In this document: one piece after another, positions 8,441-17,677 of the stretch
Position numbering within the stretch: the stretch's first letter is position 1
How the letters are laid out: the number at the start of each line of letters is the position of its first letter
Assembly (NCBI RefSeq): GCF_000967425.1
Contig: NZ_FO082820.1
Coordinates: forward strand, 3,899,501-3,963,500
Source: Pseudorhizobium banfieldiae
Lineage (GTDB): Bacteria; Pseudomonadota; Alphaproteobacteria; Rhizobiales; Rhizobiaceae
Reading direction: 5' to 3'
Length of the DNA: 64,000 nt
Notes under the pieces: model-generated
Databases searched by the model: none
What the model saw: only the letters and a program-made list of their open reading frames with translations
What the model was told of the DNA's origin: nothing
Program-made: the position numbers and the translations under genes

Positions 8441-8817
8441 TTCCCGGCCTCCTTTTGGAGGGCCGCGTAAGAAGGCACTCGAGCAGCCGAAACCATTCCG
8501 GCATCGCTGCAGGCTAGAAGCACATGTGTCATGGACATAAAAAATCCGCCGGCTTAATTGCAGGCGGTACCGACATCGCGAGAGCGCCGTAGTACTCTCG
8601 CCAGAGGGGCCCGGCACCGGGTTCTGATCCGCGCGGCTTTTCTGCCGGCACGGAGAAGCAGACGTAGTTGGACATTTCTTGCGCCACGTCAAGGGCGGAG
8701 CGGACGCGCAGTCCTTGACCTTTGCGGCCTGACGATGCATTTGAGCCGTGAAAACCGTGAAGCGCGGCGCGACAGGCCAGGAGCCAGACGCCAGAGCCGC
8801 GCGAAAGAGATACAAGA
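8441..8817. other. Intergenic region between DUF475 gene (minus) and rbfA (plus)
   Basis: 377 bp without a convincing gene. It must hold the promoters of both flanking genes. A -35-like TTGACC lies at 8715-8720 on the plus strand, about 100 bp before rbfA, and a -35-like TTGACG lies on the minus strand near 8688-8693. Neither has a clear -10 box. A 48-codon minus-strand frame ends at 8529 but has no ribosome-binding site or recognisable similarity. Confidence 0.5.
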
Positions 8818-9228
8818 ATGGCAAAAGCAACCTCCTCGGCGCCGTCCCAGCGCATGCTTCGCGTTGGTGAGCAGGTGCGCGCCGCAATCACCCAGGTGCT
8901 GCAGCGGGGCGAGGTGCGCGACGATCTTCTGGAGAAGACCGTGATTTCGGTTTCCGAAGTGCGGATGTCGCCCGACCTCAAGATCGCCACCGCCTATGTG
9001 ACGCCCCTCGGCCTGCCGGATCACCAGGCGGTCATCGACGCGTTGAACCGCAATGCGAAATTCATCCGTGGCCGGCTCGGTGGCCAGCTGCGGCAGATGA
9101 AATACATGCCGGAAGTACGGTTCCGGGACGATACCAGCTTCGACAACTACAAGAAGATCGACCAGCTGTTGCGGTCCCCCGAGGTGAGGCGCGACCTCGA
9201 TGCTCCGGCCTCCGAAGACGAAGAATAA
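8818..9228 (+). CDS. rbfA: Ribosome-binding factor A
   Basis: A 136-aa 30S maturation factor with a KH-like fold that acts on the 5' end region of 16S rRNA, important for growth at low temperature. Recognisable family segments are [17 protein letters not shown] at the N-terminus, [17 protein letters not shown] in the centre, and the conserved [19 protein letters not shown] near the C-terminus. The gene begins the conserved block rbfA-truB-rpsO-pnp, with only 12 bp before truB. Unlike many genomes, the gene immediately upstream is not infB but a divergent DUF475 gene. Confidence 0.95.
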   Translation: MAKATSSAPSQRMLRVGEQVRAAITQVLQRGEVRDDLLEKTVISVSEVRMSPDLKIATAYVTPLGLPDHQAVIDALNRNAKFIRGRLGGQLRQMKYMPEVRFRDDTSFDNYKKIDQLLRSPEVRRDLDAPASEDEE

Positions 9229-9240
9229 GAAAAGTTATCC

Positions 9241-10173
9241 ATGTCAAAGCCTCGCAAGCCCAAGGGCCGCCCGGTATCGGGCTGGCTCATCCTCGACAAG
9301 CCCGTTGACTTCGGTTCGACCGAAGCCGTCTCCAAGATCAAGTGGCTTTTTAATGCCCAGAAGTGTGGTCATGCGGGAACGCTTGACCCATTGGCGTCGG
9401 GGATGCTGCCCATTGCGCTCGGCGACGCCACCAAGACCGTTCCCTATGTCATGGATGGTCGCAAGGTCTACGAGTTCACCGTGACCTGGGGCGAGGAGCG
9501 GCTGACGGACGACCTCGAAGGCGAGGTCACCCACACGTCCGAAAAGCGGCCGACCGAGGAGGATATCCTCGCCCTGTTGCCACGCTATACGGGCACGATC
9601 AGCCAGGTTCCGCCGCAGTTCTCGGCGATCAAGATCGCCGGCGAACGGGCCTACGACCTTGCACGCGACGGGGAGGTGGTTGAAATCCCCTCCCGCGAGG
9701 TGGAGATCCATCGCCTCACCCTCATTGGCTGCCCCGATGCGCATACTGCCCATTTCGAAGTCGAGTGCGGCAAGGGGACCTATGTACGGGCGCTGGCACG
9801 CGACTTCGGCCGTGATCTCGGATGCTTCGGCCATATCTCCGGCTTGCGGCGCACCTTCGTCGCACCGTTTGGGGAAGATCGCATGGTGCCGCTCGCCGAC
9901 CTCGTGGCGCTCGAGAAGATCGAGGACCGGGAGGAACGTCTCGCAGCGCTCGACGCCCACTTGATCGATACTGCCGAGGCACTCTCCAACCTTCCGCATC
10001 TTGCGGTGACGGACGACCAGGCGCATCGCCTGCGGATGGGGAATCCGGTGATCGTTCGGGGACGTGATGCCCCGCTTGCCGAGCCGGAAGCTTATGCGAC
10101 CGCCCGGGGACGGCTGGTTGCGATCGGCGAGATCGGGCAGGGTGAGTTCCGGCCCAAGCGCGTCTTCGGCTGA
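9241..10173 (+). CDS. truB: tRNA pseudouridine(55) synthase TruB
   Basis: A 310-aa enzyme that isomerises U55 to pseudouridine in the T-loop of tRNAs. Catalytic motif [12 protein letters not shown] has Asp49 as the expected nucleophile. Other signatures are [18 protein letters not shown] near the N-terminus, [11 protein letters not shown], and the [15 protein letters not shown] segment in the second half. The C-terminal part has the short PUA-like region usual in proteobacterial TruB. It lies 12 bp after rbfA and is clearly co-transcribed. Confidence 0.97.
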   Translation: MSKPRKPKGRPVSGWLILDKPVDFGSTEAVSKIKWLFNAQKCGHAGTLDPLASGMLPIALGDATKTVPYVMDGRKVYEFTVTWGEERLTDDLEGEVTHTSEKRPTEEDILALLPRYTGTISQVPPQFSAIKIAGERAYDLARDGEVVEIPSREVEIHRLTLIGCPDAHTAHFEVECGKGTYVRALARDFGRDLGCFGHISGLRRTFVAPFGEDRMVPLADLVALEKIEDREERLAALDAHLIDTAEALSNLPHLAVTDDQAHRLRMGNPVIVRGRDAPLAEPEAYATARGRLVAIGEIGQGEFRPKRVFG

Positions 10174-10327
10174 GATGATGCTGGGCCCTTCCATTTGCGG
10201 GGCATATGGAGTATAGGCACCGCCAGCATCGGGTGCCACAGGCATCCCTTTTGCTTTCACGGCCATGGCTGGACGACATCCCGGCCACAGGCGACCCCAT
10301 GATCCTCACCAAGAAAGGACCTGTCCG

Positions 10328-10597
10328 ATGTCGATTACTGCCGAGCGCAAGGCTGCGCTGATCAAGGAATACGCCACCGTCGAAGGCGACACCGGTTCTC
10401 CGGAAGTCCAGGTTGCGATCCTGACGGAGCGCATCAACAACCTGACCGAACACTTCAAGGGCCACAAGAAGGATAACCATTCCCGCCGTGGTCTGCTCGC
10501 GATGGTTTCCAGCCGCCGCTCGCTTCTTGACTACCTCAAGAAGAAGGACGAAGGCCGCTACACCAAGCTGATCGCCAGCCTGGGTATCCGCCGCTAA
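10328..10597 (+). CDS. rpsO: 30S ribosomal protein S15
   Basis: An 89-aa primary 16S-rRNA-binding protein of the 30S platform. The sequence is canonical: [20 protein letters not shown], then [19 protein letters not shown] and the C-terminal [12 protein letters not shown] 10328 is chosen over an in-frame upstream start at 10265 because MSITAERK is the family N-terminus and AAAGGACC lies just upstream. The 154 bp between truB and rpsO leaves room for a separate rpsO promoter. rpsO-pnp is a classic coupled pair. Confidence 0.97.
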   Translation: MSITAERKAALIKEYATVEGDTGSPEVQVAILTERINNLTEHFKGHKKDNHSRRGLLAMVSSRRSLLDYLKKKDEGRYTKLIASLGIRR

Positions 10598-10604
10598 GAC
10601 GCTT

Positions 10605-10638
10605 CATGGCGGGCGCCTCGCAGGAGACGCCCGCCATG
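10605..10638 (+). terminator. Long hairpin immediately after rpsO (terminator/attenuator before pnp)
   Basis: CATGGCGGGCG (10605-10615) pairs perfectly with 10628-10638. After one bulged A, CCTC/GGAG (10616-10619 / 10623-10626) extends the stem to 15 bp with a GCA loop. It starts 8 nt after the rpsO stop. The following bases (CCTATTTCC) are only mildly T-rich, so it may be a leaky terminator or an RNase III site, as known for the rpsO-pnp junction in enterobacteria. Confidence 0.6.
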
Positions 10639-10641
10639 CCT

Positions 10642-10680
10642 ATTTCCGCATGATCGGAAATGCTGGCCCCGAAGGGGTCA
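10642..10680 (+). other. Two further hairpins in the pnp leader
   Basis: ATTTCCG (10642-10648) pairs with CGGAAAT (10655-10661) across a CATGAT loop. TGGCCCC (10664-10670) pairs with GGGGTCA (10674-10680) across GAA with one G-U pair. With the preceding hairpin they make three consecutive stems in the 303-bp rpsO-pnp gap. The remaining 220 bp up to pnp shows no gene or other clear signal. Confidence 0.45.
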
Positions 10681-10900
10681 GACTGGCAGGCCGGATGGGC
10701 CGGACCCGCCAAATCAACCGATGACCTGCCATGGGGCAGGATTGCCGGATGCTTTCGCCAGGCACATCGCCTGGCTCGTCAGGATCGAGATGATCCGCCG
10801 GACCGAAAGCCTCCCGTTGTCTTGCCCGTGTCACGTCACCACACGCGCCGGCCGTACCGTCCTCGGACGCTTCGAGGCCGCGCCACGAAGGACACGAATA

Positions 10901-13054
10901 ATGTTCGATACGCATTCTGTTGAAATCGAGTGGGCCGGACGTCCGCTCAAGCTGGAAACCGGCAAGATCGCCCGCCAGGCGGACGGTGCCGTCCTCGCCA
11001 CCTACGGCGAGACCGTCGTTCTTGCGACCGTTGTTTCGGCCAAATCGCCGAAGCCGGGCCAGGACTTCTTCCCGCTGACCGTCAACTATCAGGAAAAGAC
11101 CTATGCCGCCGGCAAGATTCCTGGCGGCTACTTCAAGCGTGAAGGCCGCCCGTCGGAGAACGAGACCCTCGTTTCCCGCCTGATCGACCGCCCGATCCGT
11201 CCGCTCTTTCCGGAAGGTTACAAGAACGACACGCAGGTCGTCGTCACGGTCATCCAGCATGATCTGGAAAACAACCCCGACATCCTCTCCATGGTTGCCA
11301 CCTCGGCAGCCCTGACGCTTTCCGGCGTTCCCTTCATGGGCCCGATCGGCGGCGCGCGCGTCGGCTACATCAATGGCGAATACGTGCTGAACCCGCATCT
11401 CGACGAGATGGACGAGTCGACACTCGACCTCGTCGTTGCCGGCACCCAGGACGCCGTCCTGATGGTCGAGTCTGAAGCCAAGGAACTGCCGGAAGATGTG
11501 ATGCTCGGCGCCGTCATGTTCGGCCATAAGGGCTTCCAGCCGGTCATCGACGCGATCATCAAGCTCGCAGAAGTGGCTGCCAAGGAGCCGCGCGACTTCC
11601 AGCCCGAAGATCACTCGGCACTTGAAGCCGAAATGCTGCAGCACTTTGAGGCGGAACTGCGCGACGCCTACAAGATCACCCAGAAGGCCGACCGCTACGC
11701 CGCCGTCGACGCCGTCAAGGCCAAGGTGAAGGCGCACTTCTTCCCGGAAGGCATGGAGCCGAAGTATACACCGGAAGTCATCGGTGCCGTCTTCAAGCAC
11801 CTGCAGGCAAAGATCGTTCGTTGGAACATCCTCGACACCAAGAACCGCATCGACGGCCGTGACCTGGAAACCGTCCGTCCGATCGTTTCGGAAGTCGGTA
11901 TCCTGCCCCGCACGCACGGCTCCGCCCTGTTCACCCGCGGCGAAACCCAGGCGATCGTGGTTGCGACGCTGGGCACCGGCGAAGACGAGCAGTATGTCGA
12001 CTCACTGACCGGCATGTACAAGGAGCGCTTCCTGCTCCACTACAACTTCCCGCCCTACTCGGTTGGTGAGACGGGCCGCATGGGTTCCCCGGGTCGTCGC
12101 GAGATCGGCCACGGCAAGCTCGCATGGCGCGCCATCCGCCCGATGCTGCCGACCGCCGAGCAGTTCCCCTACACGCTGCGCGTGGTTTCGGAGATCACCG
12201 AATCCAACGGGTCGTCCTCCATGGCAACCGTCTGCGGCACCTCGCTTGCGCTGATGGATGCCGGCGTTCCGATCGCAAAGCCGGTGGCCGGTATCGCCAT
12301 GGGTCTGATCCTCGAAGGTGAACGCTTCGCCGTTCTCTCCGACATTCTCGGCGACGAGGACCATCTCGGCGACATGGACTTCAAGGTGGCGGGTACGGCC
12401 GACGGCATCACCTCGCTGCAGATGGACATCAAGATCGCCGGCATCACCGAAGAGATCATGAAGGTCGCACTCGGCCAGGCGCAGGGTGGCCGCAAGCACA
12501 TCCTCAACGAAATGGCCAACGCCATCACGGAAAGCCGTGGGCAGCTGGGCGAATTCGCTCCACGCATCGAAGTGATGAACATCCCGGTCGACAAGATCCG
12601 CGAAGTCATCGGCTCGGGCGGCAAGGTCATCCGCGAAATCGTGGAAAAGACCGGCGCCAAGATCAACATCGAGGACGACGGCACCGTCAAGATCGCCTCG
12701 TCCTCCGGCAAGGAGATCGAGGCAGCCCGCAAGTGGATCCATTCGATCGTTGCGGAACCGGAAGTCGGCGCCGTCTACGAAGGAACGGTCGTCAAGACCG
12801 CCGATTTCGGCGCCTTCGTCAACTTCTTCGGTGCGCGTGACGGCCTCGTGCATATCTCGCAGCTCGCAGCCGACCGCGTTGCAAAGACGACCGACGTCGT
12901 CAAGGAAGGCGACAAGGTCTGGGTGAAGCTGATGGGCTTCGACGAGCGCGGCAAGGTTCGCCTGTCCATGAAGGTCGTCGACCAAGCGACCGGTCAGGAG
13001 ATCCCGCAGGAGAAGAAGGAAAAGAAGAGCGAAGGCGGCGAAGCTGCCGAGTAA
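10901..13054 (+). CDS. pnp: Polyribonucleotide nucleotidyltransferase (PNPase)
   Basis: A 717-aa phosphorolytic 3'-5' exoribonuclease, a trimeric degradosome-type enzyme. Two RNase PH domains flank an all-helical domain; the second contains [21 protein letters not shown] and the [14 protein letters not shown] segment. A KH domain follows ([21 protein letters not shown] with the GxxG loop) and then an S1 domain ([28 protein letters not shown]), ending in a Lys/Glu-rich tail. ATG 10901 begins the conserved [14 protein letters not shown]; an upstream in-frame ATG at 10721 is not supported. It is preceded by a hairpin-rich leader that could mediate autoregulation. Confidence 0.97.
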   Translation: MFDTHSVEIEWAGRPLKLETGKIARQADGAVLATYGETVVLATVVSAKSPKPGQDFFPLTVNYQEKTYAAGKIPGGYFKREGRPSENETLVSRLIDRPIRPLFPEGYKNDTQVVVTVIQHDLENNPDILSMVATSAALTLSGVPFMGPIGGARVGYINGEYVLNPHLDEMDESTLDLVVAGTQDAVLMVESEAKELPEDVMLGAVMFGHKGFQPVIDAIIKLAEVAAKEPRDFQPEDHSALEAEMLQHFEAELRDAYKITQKADRYAAVDAVKAKVKAHFFPEGMEPKYTPEVIGAVFKHLQAKIVRWNILDTKNRIDGRDLETVRPIVSEVGILPRTHGSALFTRGETQAIVVATLGTGEDEQYVDSLTGMYKERFLLHYNFPPYSVGETGRMGSPGRREIGHGKLAWRAIRPMLPTAEQFPYTLRVVSEITESNGSSSMATVCGTSLALMDAGVPIAKPVAGIAMGLILEGERFAVLSDILGDEDHLGDMDFKVAGTADGITSLQMDIKIAGITEEIMKVALGQAQGGRKHILNEMANAITESRGQLGEFAPRIEVMNIPVDKIREVIGSGGKVIREIVEKTGAKINIEDDGTVKIASSSGKEIEAARKWIHSIVAEPEVGAVYEGTVVKTADFGAFVNFFGARDGLVHISQLAADRVAKTTDVVKEGDKVWVKLMGFDERGKVRLSMKVVDQATGQEIPQEKKEKKSEGGEAAE

Positions 13055-13077
13055 GGTTCTTCTTTCCTGAAGCATCG

Positions 13078-13108
13078 AGGCGCGGGATGGTTTCCGCGCC
13101 TTTTCTTT
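13078..13108 (+). terminator. Intrinsic terminator of pnp
   Basis: AGGCGCGG (13078-13085) pairs with CCGCGCCT (13094-13101) over an 8-nt loop and runs directly into TTTTCTTT. It lies 24 bp after the pnp stop. Confidence 0.88.
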
Positions 13109-13132
13109 ATCCATTTTCGAAGGTCAGCCGCG

Positions 13133-14140
13133 ATGAGCCGAGATGCCCTGAAGACACTCTTCCATCCTTTCGCCACCGGAGCAGTCCCGGTCCCGCTGGC
13201 GGGCGAGCGTGTTCTCTTCCTGGGGGCGGAAGCCGGGCTGGGCTTTCCGGAAGGCTTCGCGGCAAAGGTGACGGCGGTACAGCCGTTCCGGCCGATGTTC
13301 CGCTTCCTGCCGGAAGGGACCCTTCCCGAAGCCGAGGGGCACGACTATGACATGGCTCTTGTCCTGTGCGGCAAGCACAAGGGCGAGAACGAGAACCGTG
13401 TGGCGGAAGCGCTGGAGCGCGTCAGGCAAGGCGGGATGATCATCGTTGCCGGCGGCAAGGAGGACGGTATCCAGCCCTTGCGAAACACGCTGCTCAAGCT
13501 CGGCATACAGCTCGATTACACCCCGAAGTATCATGGCGTGGCGATCTGGCTGGCGCGACCGCAGGATGCGACGGCTGCCATTCAGGCGCTGAAGAAGCTG
13601 CCGGTCACGGTGGAAGGCCGCTTCCAGGCCGCACCGGGGATGTTCTCCCATGACCGCGTTGATCCGGGCTCCGAGCTTCTCGCGGAGCGGCTGCCGACCG
13701 ACTTCGACGGCAATGCCGCGGATTTCGGCGCAGGCTGGGGCTACCTGACCGTGCGCTTGGCGGAACAGGCACCGCGGGTCAACCGCGTCGATCTCTTCGA
13801 GGCGGACTACAAGGCGCTGGAGTTCGCGAAGGGCAACGTCGCCCGCAATTGTCCGAACCTCAACGCGCGGTTCTTCTGGCAGGATCTCGCCGTGGAGCCG
13901 CCCAAGGAGAAATACGACCTGGTGATCATGAACCCGCCCTTCCACGAGGCGCAGGCGGCCGATCCGGAACTGGGCAAGGCACTGATCCGCACCGCCGCGT
14001 CGGCGCTCAGGGGCAATGGAAGGCTGATGCTGGTCGCCAATCGCGGCCTGCCTTACGAGCCGGTGCTGAAGGAAGAGTTCAGGGAGAGTGGCGAAACCTG
14101 CCGCAACGCGCGCTTCAAGGTGCTGTGGGCGAGGAAGTAG
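13133..14140 (+). CDS. RsmC-like class I SAM-dependent methyltransferase
   Basis: A 335-aa protein with the two-domain layout of RsmC (16S rRNA guanine-1207 N2-methyltransferase). The N-terminal degenerate domain (about 1-160) contains YDMALVLCGKHKGENENRV and LDYTPKYHGVAIWLAR. The catalytic C-terminal domain has motif I DFGAGWGYLTV (about 198-208), the acidic VDLFEADYKAL segment and motif IV NPPFHE, the catalytic tetrapeptide of N-methyltransferases acting on guanine or adenine. The start lies 25 bp beyond the pnp terminator and is preceded by GAAGG. Proteins of this shape are usually annotated as class I SAM methyltransferase or RsmC; the precise rRNA target is inferred. Confidence 0.85.
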   Translation: MSRDALKTLFHPFATGAVPVPLAGERVLFLGAEAGLGFPEGFAAKVTAVQPFRPMFRFLPEGTLPEAEGHDYDMALVLCGKHKGENENRVAEALERVRQGGMIIVAGGKEDGIQPLRNTLLKLGIQLDYTPKYHGVAIWLARPQDATAAIQALKKLPVTVEGRFQAAPGMFSHDRVDPGSELLAERLPTDFDGNAADFGAGWGYLTVRLAEQAPRVNRVDLFEADYKALEFAKGNVARNCPNLNARFFWQDLAVEPPKEKYDLVIMNPPFHEAQAADPELGKALIRTAASALRGNGRLMLVANRGLPYEPVLKEEFRESGETCRNARFKVLWARK

Positions 14141-14147
14141 AGACCTC

Positions 14148-14543
14148 TCAGGCGGCCTCGATCTCTTTTCTGGCGGCACTCGCGAGAAACGCCGAGCGAG
14201 TCAGGCCTCGCTCTCTTGCTGCAGCGTCGATGGCATCCAGCATGCCCTTCTCGAAGGTTACATTCGCCCGCACGACGCGTGAATCATCCTCTATGAAGGG
14301 TACGCGGATCAGGAACGCACCCTGAGCCAACTCATCTCGGACGGTGTCCCGCGAGACAATCTCTTCATAGCTTGATGGTACCGGCAACACCTCGTCTTCC
14401 GACCAGAGCCTCAGCGCCTCCGTTGCATTGGCAACCAGATCATCCTCTCCATCCGCGGCGGAAAAGACCGATGGCAGATCGGGGAAGCTGACGCCGAAGG
14501 CGCTGTCGTGGTCCTTGTGAACAAGCGCTATGAAGTGCTTCAT
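14148..14543 (-). CDS. hicB: HicB-family antitoxin
   Basis: A 131-aa antitoxin. The N-terminal HicB fold (MKHFIALVHKDHDSAFGVSF, PDLPSVFSAADGEDDLVANA) resembles a partial RNase H fold. The C-terminal section (RANVTFEKGMLDAIDAAARE, then RGLTRSAFLASAARKEI) is a ribbon-helix-helix DNA-binding domain, so this HicB should repress its own promoter. ATG 14543 (GGACAGG upstream) lies 10 bp after the hicA stop; an extension to 14627 would overlap hicA and is rejected. It is convergent with the rsmC-like gene 7 bp away. Confidence 0.9.
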   Translation of the reverse strand: MKHFIALVHKDHDSAFGVSFPDLPSVFSAADGEDDLVANATEALRLWSEDEVLPVPSSYEEIVSRDTVRDELAQGAFLIRVPFIEDDSRVVRANVTFEKGMLDAIDAAARERGLTRSAFLASAARKEIEAA

Positions 14544-14553
14544 CCTGTCCGTC

Positions 14554-14736
14554 TCACACCCAGCCGGCCTGTTTGGCGATAGCCTTTGCAGTGCCCAGCG
14601 GCAAATCCTTCTTCGGATGGGGAACAATGATTGTCACCGTCCCCTTCCGCAGCTTGTGATGAGATCCCTTGACTGAAACCAGCTCAAATCCTTCCCGTTT
14701 CAAGCGGGAGAGAATCTTCTGACTGTTTCGCTCCAT
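14554..14736 (-). CDS. hicA: HicA-family mRNA interferase toxin
   Basis: A 60-aa toxin with the dsRBD-like HicA fold. The catalytic histidine lies in KGSHHKLRKG, and the rest (ILSRLKREGFELV, TIIVPHPKKDLPLGTAKAI) is canonical. HicA cleaves mRNA and tmRNA when free of HicB. ATG 14736 is preceded by AAGGTGG. Order hicA-hicB is the usual one. The pair is inserted between two housekeeping genes (rsmC-like and fabI), and a perfect palindrome lies 52 bp upstream. Confidence 0.93.
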   Translation of the reverse strand: MERNSQKILSRLKREGFELVSVKGSHHKLRKGTVTIIVPHPKKDLPLGTAKAIAKQAGWV

Positions 14737-14787
14737 GGGGCCACCTTAGCTTCTTTGAAAGATAGCTTAGTAGACCCGTCCTAGCAA

Positions 14788-14809
14788 GATGCGCATTATA
14801 ATGCGCATC
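14788..14809. promoter_or_regulatory. Perfect 22-bp palindrome upstream of hicAB, overlapping a TATAAT box
   Basis: Eleven bases starting GATGCGCATT at 14788 are exactly mirrored to 14809, and the centre TTATAA gives a TATAAT on both strands. It lies between the fabI stop (14814) and hicA (14736). HicB proteins with a ribbon-helix-helix domain bind palindromes over their own -10, so this is the probable hicAB operator. It could also act as a hairpin ending the fabI transcript. No good -35 box is seen at 16-18 bp. Confidence 0.6.
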
Positions 14810-14813
14810 AGTA

Positions 14814-15620
14814 TTATTCTACGTCCGCCTTGCGGAGCCGCTCGAGAGTCGGCAGCGACGTGATGTTGTAACCCGCGTCGACGAAATGGATTTCCCCCGT
14901 CACGCCGCGCGAGAGATCCGACAGCAGGTAGAGCGCCGATCCACCGATGTCCTCGATGGTCGCCGTGCGCCGCAGGGGCGCGTTCTTCTGGTTCCACGAG
15001 TACATGGCGCGGGCGTCGGAAATACCGGCGCCGGCGAGGGTGCGGACGGGGCCGGCGGAAATCGCGTTGACGCGGATGTCTTGCGGACCGTAGTCAGCCG
15101 CCAGATAGCGCACCGAGGCCTCAAGCGCAGCCTTGGCCACACCCATGACGTTATAGTTGGGAATGACGCGCGTGGAGCCGCCATAGGTCAGCGTCAGCAT
15201 CGAGCCACCCTCGGTCATCAGACCCGCGGCGCGTTTGGCGACCTCCGTGAAGGAGAAGCAGGAGATGACCATGGTGCGCGTGAAATTGTCCCGCGTGGTA
15301 TCGGCATAGAGCCCCTTGAGCTCGTTCTTGTCTGAAAAGCCGATCGCGTGGACGAGGAAGTCGAGCTTGCCCCAGCGCTCGCGGATGGCCTCGAAGGTAG
15401 CGTCAACGGAGGCGATGTCTTCCACGTCGCACGGCAGCAGGAAATCAGAGCCGACTTCCGCGGCGAGCGGCTTCACCCGCTTGCCAAGGGCCTCGCCCTG
15501 ATAGGTGAAGGCGAGTTCGGCGCCCTGGGACGCAACTGCCTTCGAGATACCCCAGGCGATGGAGTGATTGTTCGCGACCCCCATGATCAGGCCGCGCTTC
15601 CCCTGCATGAACCCTGTCAT
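14814..15620 (-). CDS. fabI: Enoyl-[acyl-carrier-protein] reductase (NADH) FabI
   Basis: A 268-aa SDR-type enzyme for the last reduction of each fatty-acid elongation cycle. The divergent nucleotide-binding motif GVANNHSIAWGISKA at the N-terminus is diagnostic of FabI. The active-site tyrosine pair is present: TYGG, then Y-x6-K in NYNVMGVAK. SAGPVRTLAGAGI forms the substrate-binding loop. It ends the operon fabA-fabB-fabI, with only 5 bp separating it from fabB. In rhizobia this copy is often called FabI2 or FabI1; the number cannot be decided here. Confidence 0.95.
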   Translation of the reverse strand: MTGFMQGKRGLIMGVANNHSIAWGISKAVASQGAELAFTYQGEALGKRVKPLAAEVGSDFLLPCDVEDIASVDATFEAIRERWGKLDFLVHAIGFSDKNELKGLYADTTRDNFTRTMVISCFSFTEVAKRAAGLMTEGGSMLTLTYGGSTRVIPNYNVMGVAKAALEASVRYLAADYGPQDIRVNAISAGPVRTLAGAGISDARAMYSWNQKNAPLRRTATIEDIGGSALYLLSDLSRGVTGEIHFVDAGYNITSLPTLERLRKADVE

Positions 15621-15625
15621 GAATT

Positions 15626-16849
15626 CTACCCGTTGTAGCGCTGGAAGACGAGCGTGGCGTTGGTGCCGCCGAAGCCGAAGGAATTGGAAAGCACCGTGTC
15701 GATCTTCGCATCGTCGATGCGCTGGCGCACGATCGGAACGCCTTCGAATTCCGGGTCGAGCGTCTGGATATGCGCGCTCTCACCGATGAACTTCTCCTGC
15801 ATCATCAACAGGCCATAGATCGATTCCTGTACGCCGGCGGCACCGAGCGAATGGCCCGTCAGCGACTTGGTGGACTGGATGTGCGGGATGCGGTCGCCGA
15901 AGACCTCGCGGATGGCGCCGATCTCCTTGGAATCACCGACGGGCGTCGAGGTGCCGTGGGTGTTGATGTAGTCGACGTCTCCCTTCACCGTGGACAGCGC
16001 CTGCCGCATGCAGCGGACAGCGCCTTCGCCTGAAGGAGCCACCATGTCGTAGCCGTCGGAGGTCGCGCCATAGCCGACGATCTCGGCATAGATCCTGGCG
16101 CCGCGCGCCTTGGCATGCTCCAGTTCCTCGAGCACGAGGACCCCTGCACCCCCTGCGATGACAAAGCCGTCACGGTCGACGTCATAGGCACGCGAGGCAC
16201 TTGCCGGCTGGTCATTGTACTTCGTGGACATCGCGCCCATCGCGTCGAAGAGGTTCGACATGGTCCAGTCGAGGTCTTCGTGGCCGCCGGCGAACATCAG
16301 GTCCTGCTTGCCCCACTGGATCATCTCCGCGGCATTGCCGATGCAGTGGGCCGAGGTGGAGCAGGCCGACGAGATTGAATAGTTCACGCCATGGATCTTG
16401 AACCAGGTAGCAAGCGTCGCCGATGCCGTCGAGGACATGGCCTTCGGCACGGCAAACGGGCCGATCCGCTTCGGGCTGCCGTTCTTGATGGTGATGTCGG
16501 CCGCTTCGATGAGGGTGCGGGTCGACGGGCCGCCTGACCCCATGATGATGCCCGCGCGCTCGTTCTCGCTGTAGTCCTTCTCATCGAGACCGGAATCCGC
16601 AATCGCCTGCTTCATGGCGACGTGGTTCCAGGCACCGCCCTGAGACAGGAAGCGCATGGCGCGACGGTCGACGAGATCGGTCGGATCGAGGTCGGGCCGG
16701 CCCCACACCTGGCAGCGGAAGCCGTGGTCGGCGAAATCCTGCGAGAAGGAGATGCCCGACTTTGCCTGGCGGAGAGATTCGGTGACTTGGGAAGCGTCGT
16801 TTCCGATGGAGGACACGATGCCGAGACCCGTGACAACAACCCGTCTCAT
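15626..16849 (-). CDS. fabB: Beta-ketoacyl-ACP synthase I FabB
   Basis: A 407-aa condensing enzyme needed for elongation of unsaturated fatty acids. The catalytic triad is visible: Cys163 in [10 protein letters not shown], His in [11 protein letters not shown] (about 300) and His in [10 protein letters not shown] (about 334). [13 protein letters not shown] closes the C-terminus as usual. ATG 16849 has AAAGG 8 nt upstream. It is the middle gene of fabA-fabB-fabI, the arrangement used by alphaproteobacteria with the anaerobic-type FabA/FabB unsaturated fatty acid pathway. Confidence 0.95.
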   Translation of the reverse strand: MRRVVVTGLGIVSSIGNDASQVTESLRQAKSGISFSQDFADHGFRCQVWGRPDLDPTDLVDRRAMRFLSQGGAWNHVAMKQAIADSGLDEKDYSENERAGIIMGSGGPSTRTLIEAADITIKNGSPKRIGPFAVPKAMSSTASATLATWFKIHGVNYSISSACSTSAHCIGNAAEMIQWGKQDLMFAGGHEDLDWTMSNLFDAMGAMSTKYNDQPASASRAYDVDRDGFVIAGGAGVLVLEELEHAKARGARIYAEIVGYGATSDGYDMVAPSGEGAVRCMRQALSTVKGDVDYINTHGTSTPVGDSKEIGAIREVFGDRIPHIQSTKSLTGHSLGAAGVQESIYGLLMMQEKFIGESAHIQTLDPEFEGVPIVRQRIDDAKIDTVLSNSFGFGGTNATLVFQRYNG

Positions 16850-16891
16850 CTTGATGACCTTTTCTGCTTGATGCCGCGCCGGTGCCGTAGC

Positions 16892-17407
16892 TCAGGCGGC
16901 CTTTTCCTTCGACAGACCGACACGCAGGTCGGTTGCCTGATAGATGGTTTCCCCGTCCGCCTTGACCCAGCCGTCGGCGATGCCGAGCACCAAACGACCG
17001 CGCATGACGCGCTTGAAGTCGATGCCGTATTCCAGAAGCTTCGTGTGCGGACGAACCATGCCCTTGAACTTCACCTCACCGGTGGACAGAGCCATGCCGC
17101 GACCTTCCTCGCCCAGCCAGCCAAGGTAGAAACCCGTGAGTTGCCACATGCCATCCAGGCCGAGGCAGCCCGGCATGATCGGGTTGCCCTGGAAGTGGAC
17201 CGGGAAGTACCAGTCGTCCGGATGGACGTCATACTCGGCGCGAATATATCCCTTGCCGAACTCGCCCCCGGTCTCCGAAACATCGGTGATCCGGTGCACC
17301 ATCAGCATGGGGGGCAGGGGTAGCTGGGCATTGCCCGGCCCGAACAATTCCCCCCGGCCGCAGGCGAGGATTTCATCGTAAGAGAAGCTTGACTGTCTTT
17401 CCGTCAT
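16892..17407 (-). CDS. fabA: 3-hydroxydecanoyl-ACP dehydratase/isomerase FabA
   Basis: A 171-aa enzyme that dehydrates 3-hydroxydecanoyl-ACP and isomerises the product, committing carbon to unsaturated fatty acids. Active-site residues are His71 ([13 protein letters not shown]) and Asp85 (LGLDGMWQL). ATG 17407 is taken as the start; an alternative TTG one codon upstream has slightly better spacing to GAGGGAA. It is the first gene of the operon and divergent from irr across about 270 bp. Confidence 0.96.
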   Translation of the reverse strand: MTERQSSFSYDEILACGRGELFGPGNAQLPLPPMLMVHRITDVSETGGEFGKGYIRAEYDVHPDDWYFPVHFQGNPIMPGCLGLDGMWQLTGFYLGWLGEEGRGMALSTGEVKFKGMVRPHTKLLEYGIDFKRVMRGRLVLGIADGWVKADGETIYQATDLRVGLSKEKAA

Positions 17408-17677
17408 CAAAGTTTGGTTCCCTCGTGCCGAGCCAGATCATTATGACAGGGACGGCGGAAATTGAAGCACAACCATGTCCGTAGCGAAAGCGTATACGGT
17501 TGACCGGACGATCTCGGCGGACAGCATTCATGGGACCGCATATAGGAAGCTTGGCCCGCAAGCCAGAGGTCGACGACGAAAATGCTCGTTTTTGGGAAGC
17601 TCCTGCCCGGGGTCCAAGCACTGCGCACCCTATTGAAAGCGGGGCCGGCAAAAGTTATATCCGAAACTCAAGATAGT

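Noticed and set aside
7301..8470. 389-codon plus-strand open frame
   Set aside because: It is antisense to the DUF475 gene, which shows transmembrane segments and TerC-type motifs; the antisense product is a charged low-complexity sequence.
8529..8675. 48-codon minus-strand frame (begins MSNYVCFSVPAEKP) in the DUF475/rbfA gap
   Set aside because: It has no Shine-Dalgarno, weak codon bias and no recognisable similarity. It may still be worth a check by ribosome profiling.
10640..11917. 425-codon minus-strand open frame
   Set aside because: It mirrors pnp, which is certain; no ribosome-binding site or domain is visible.
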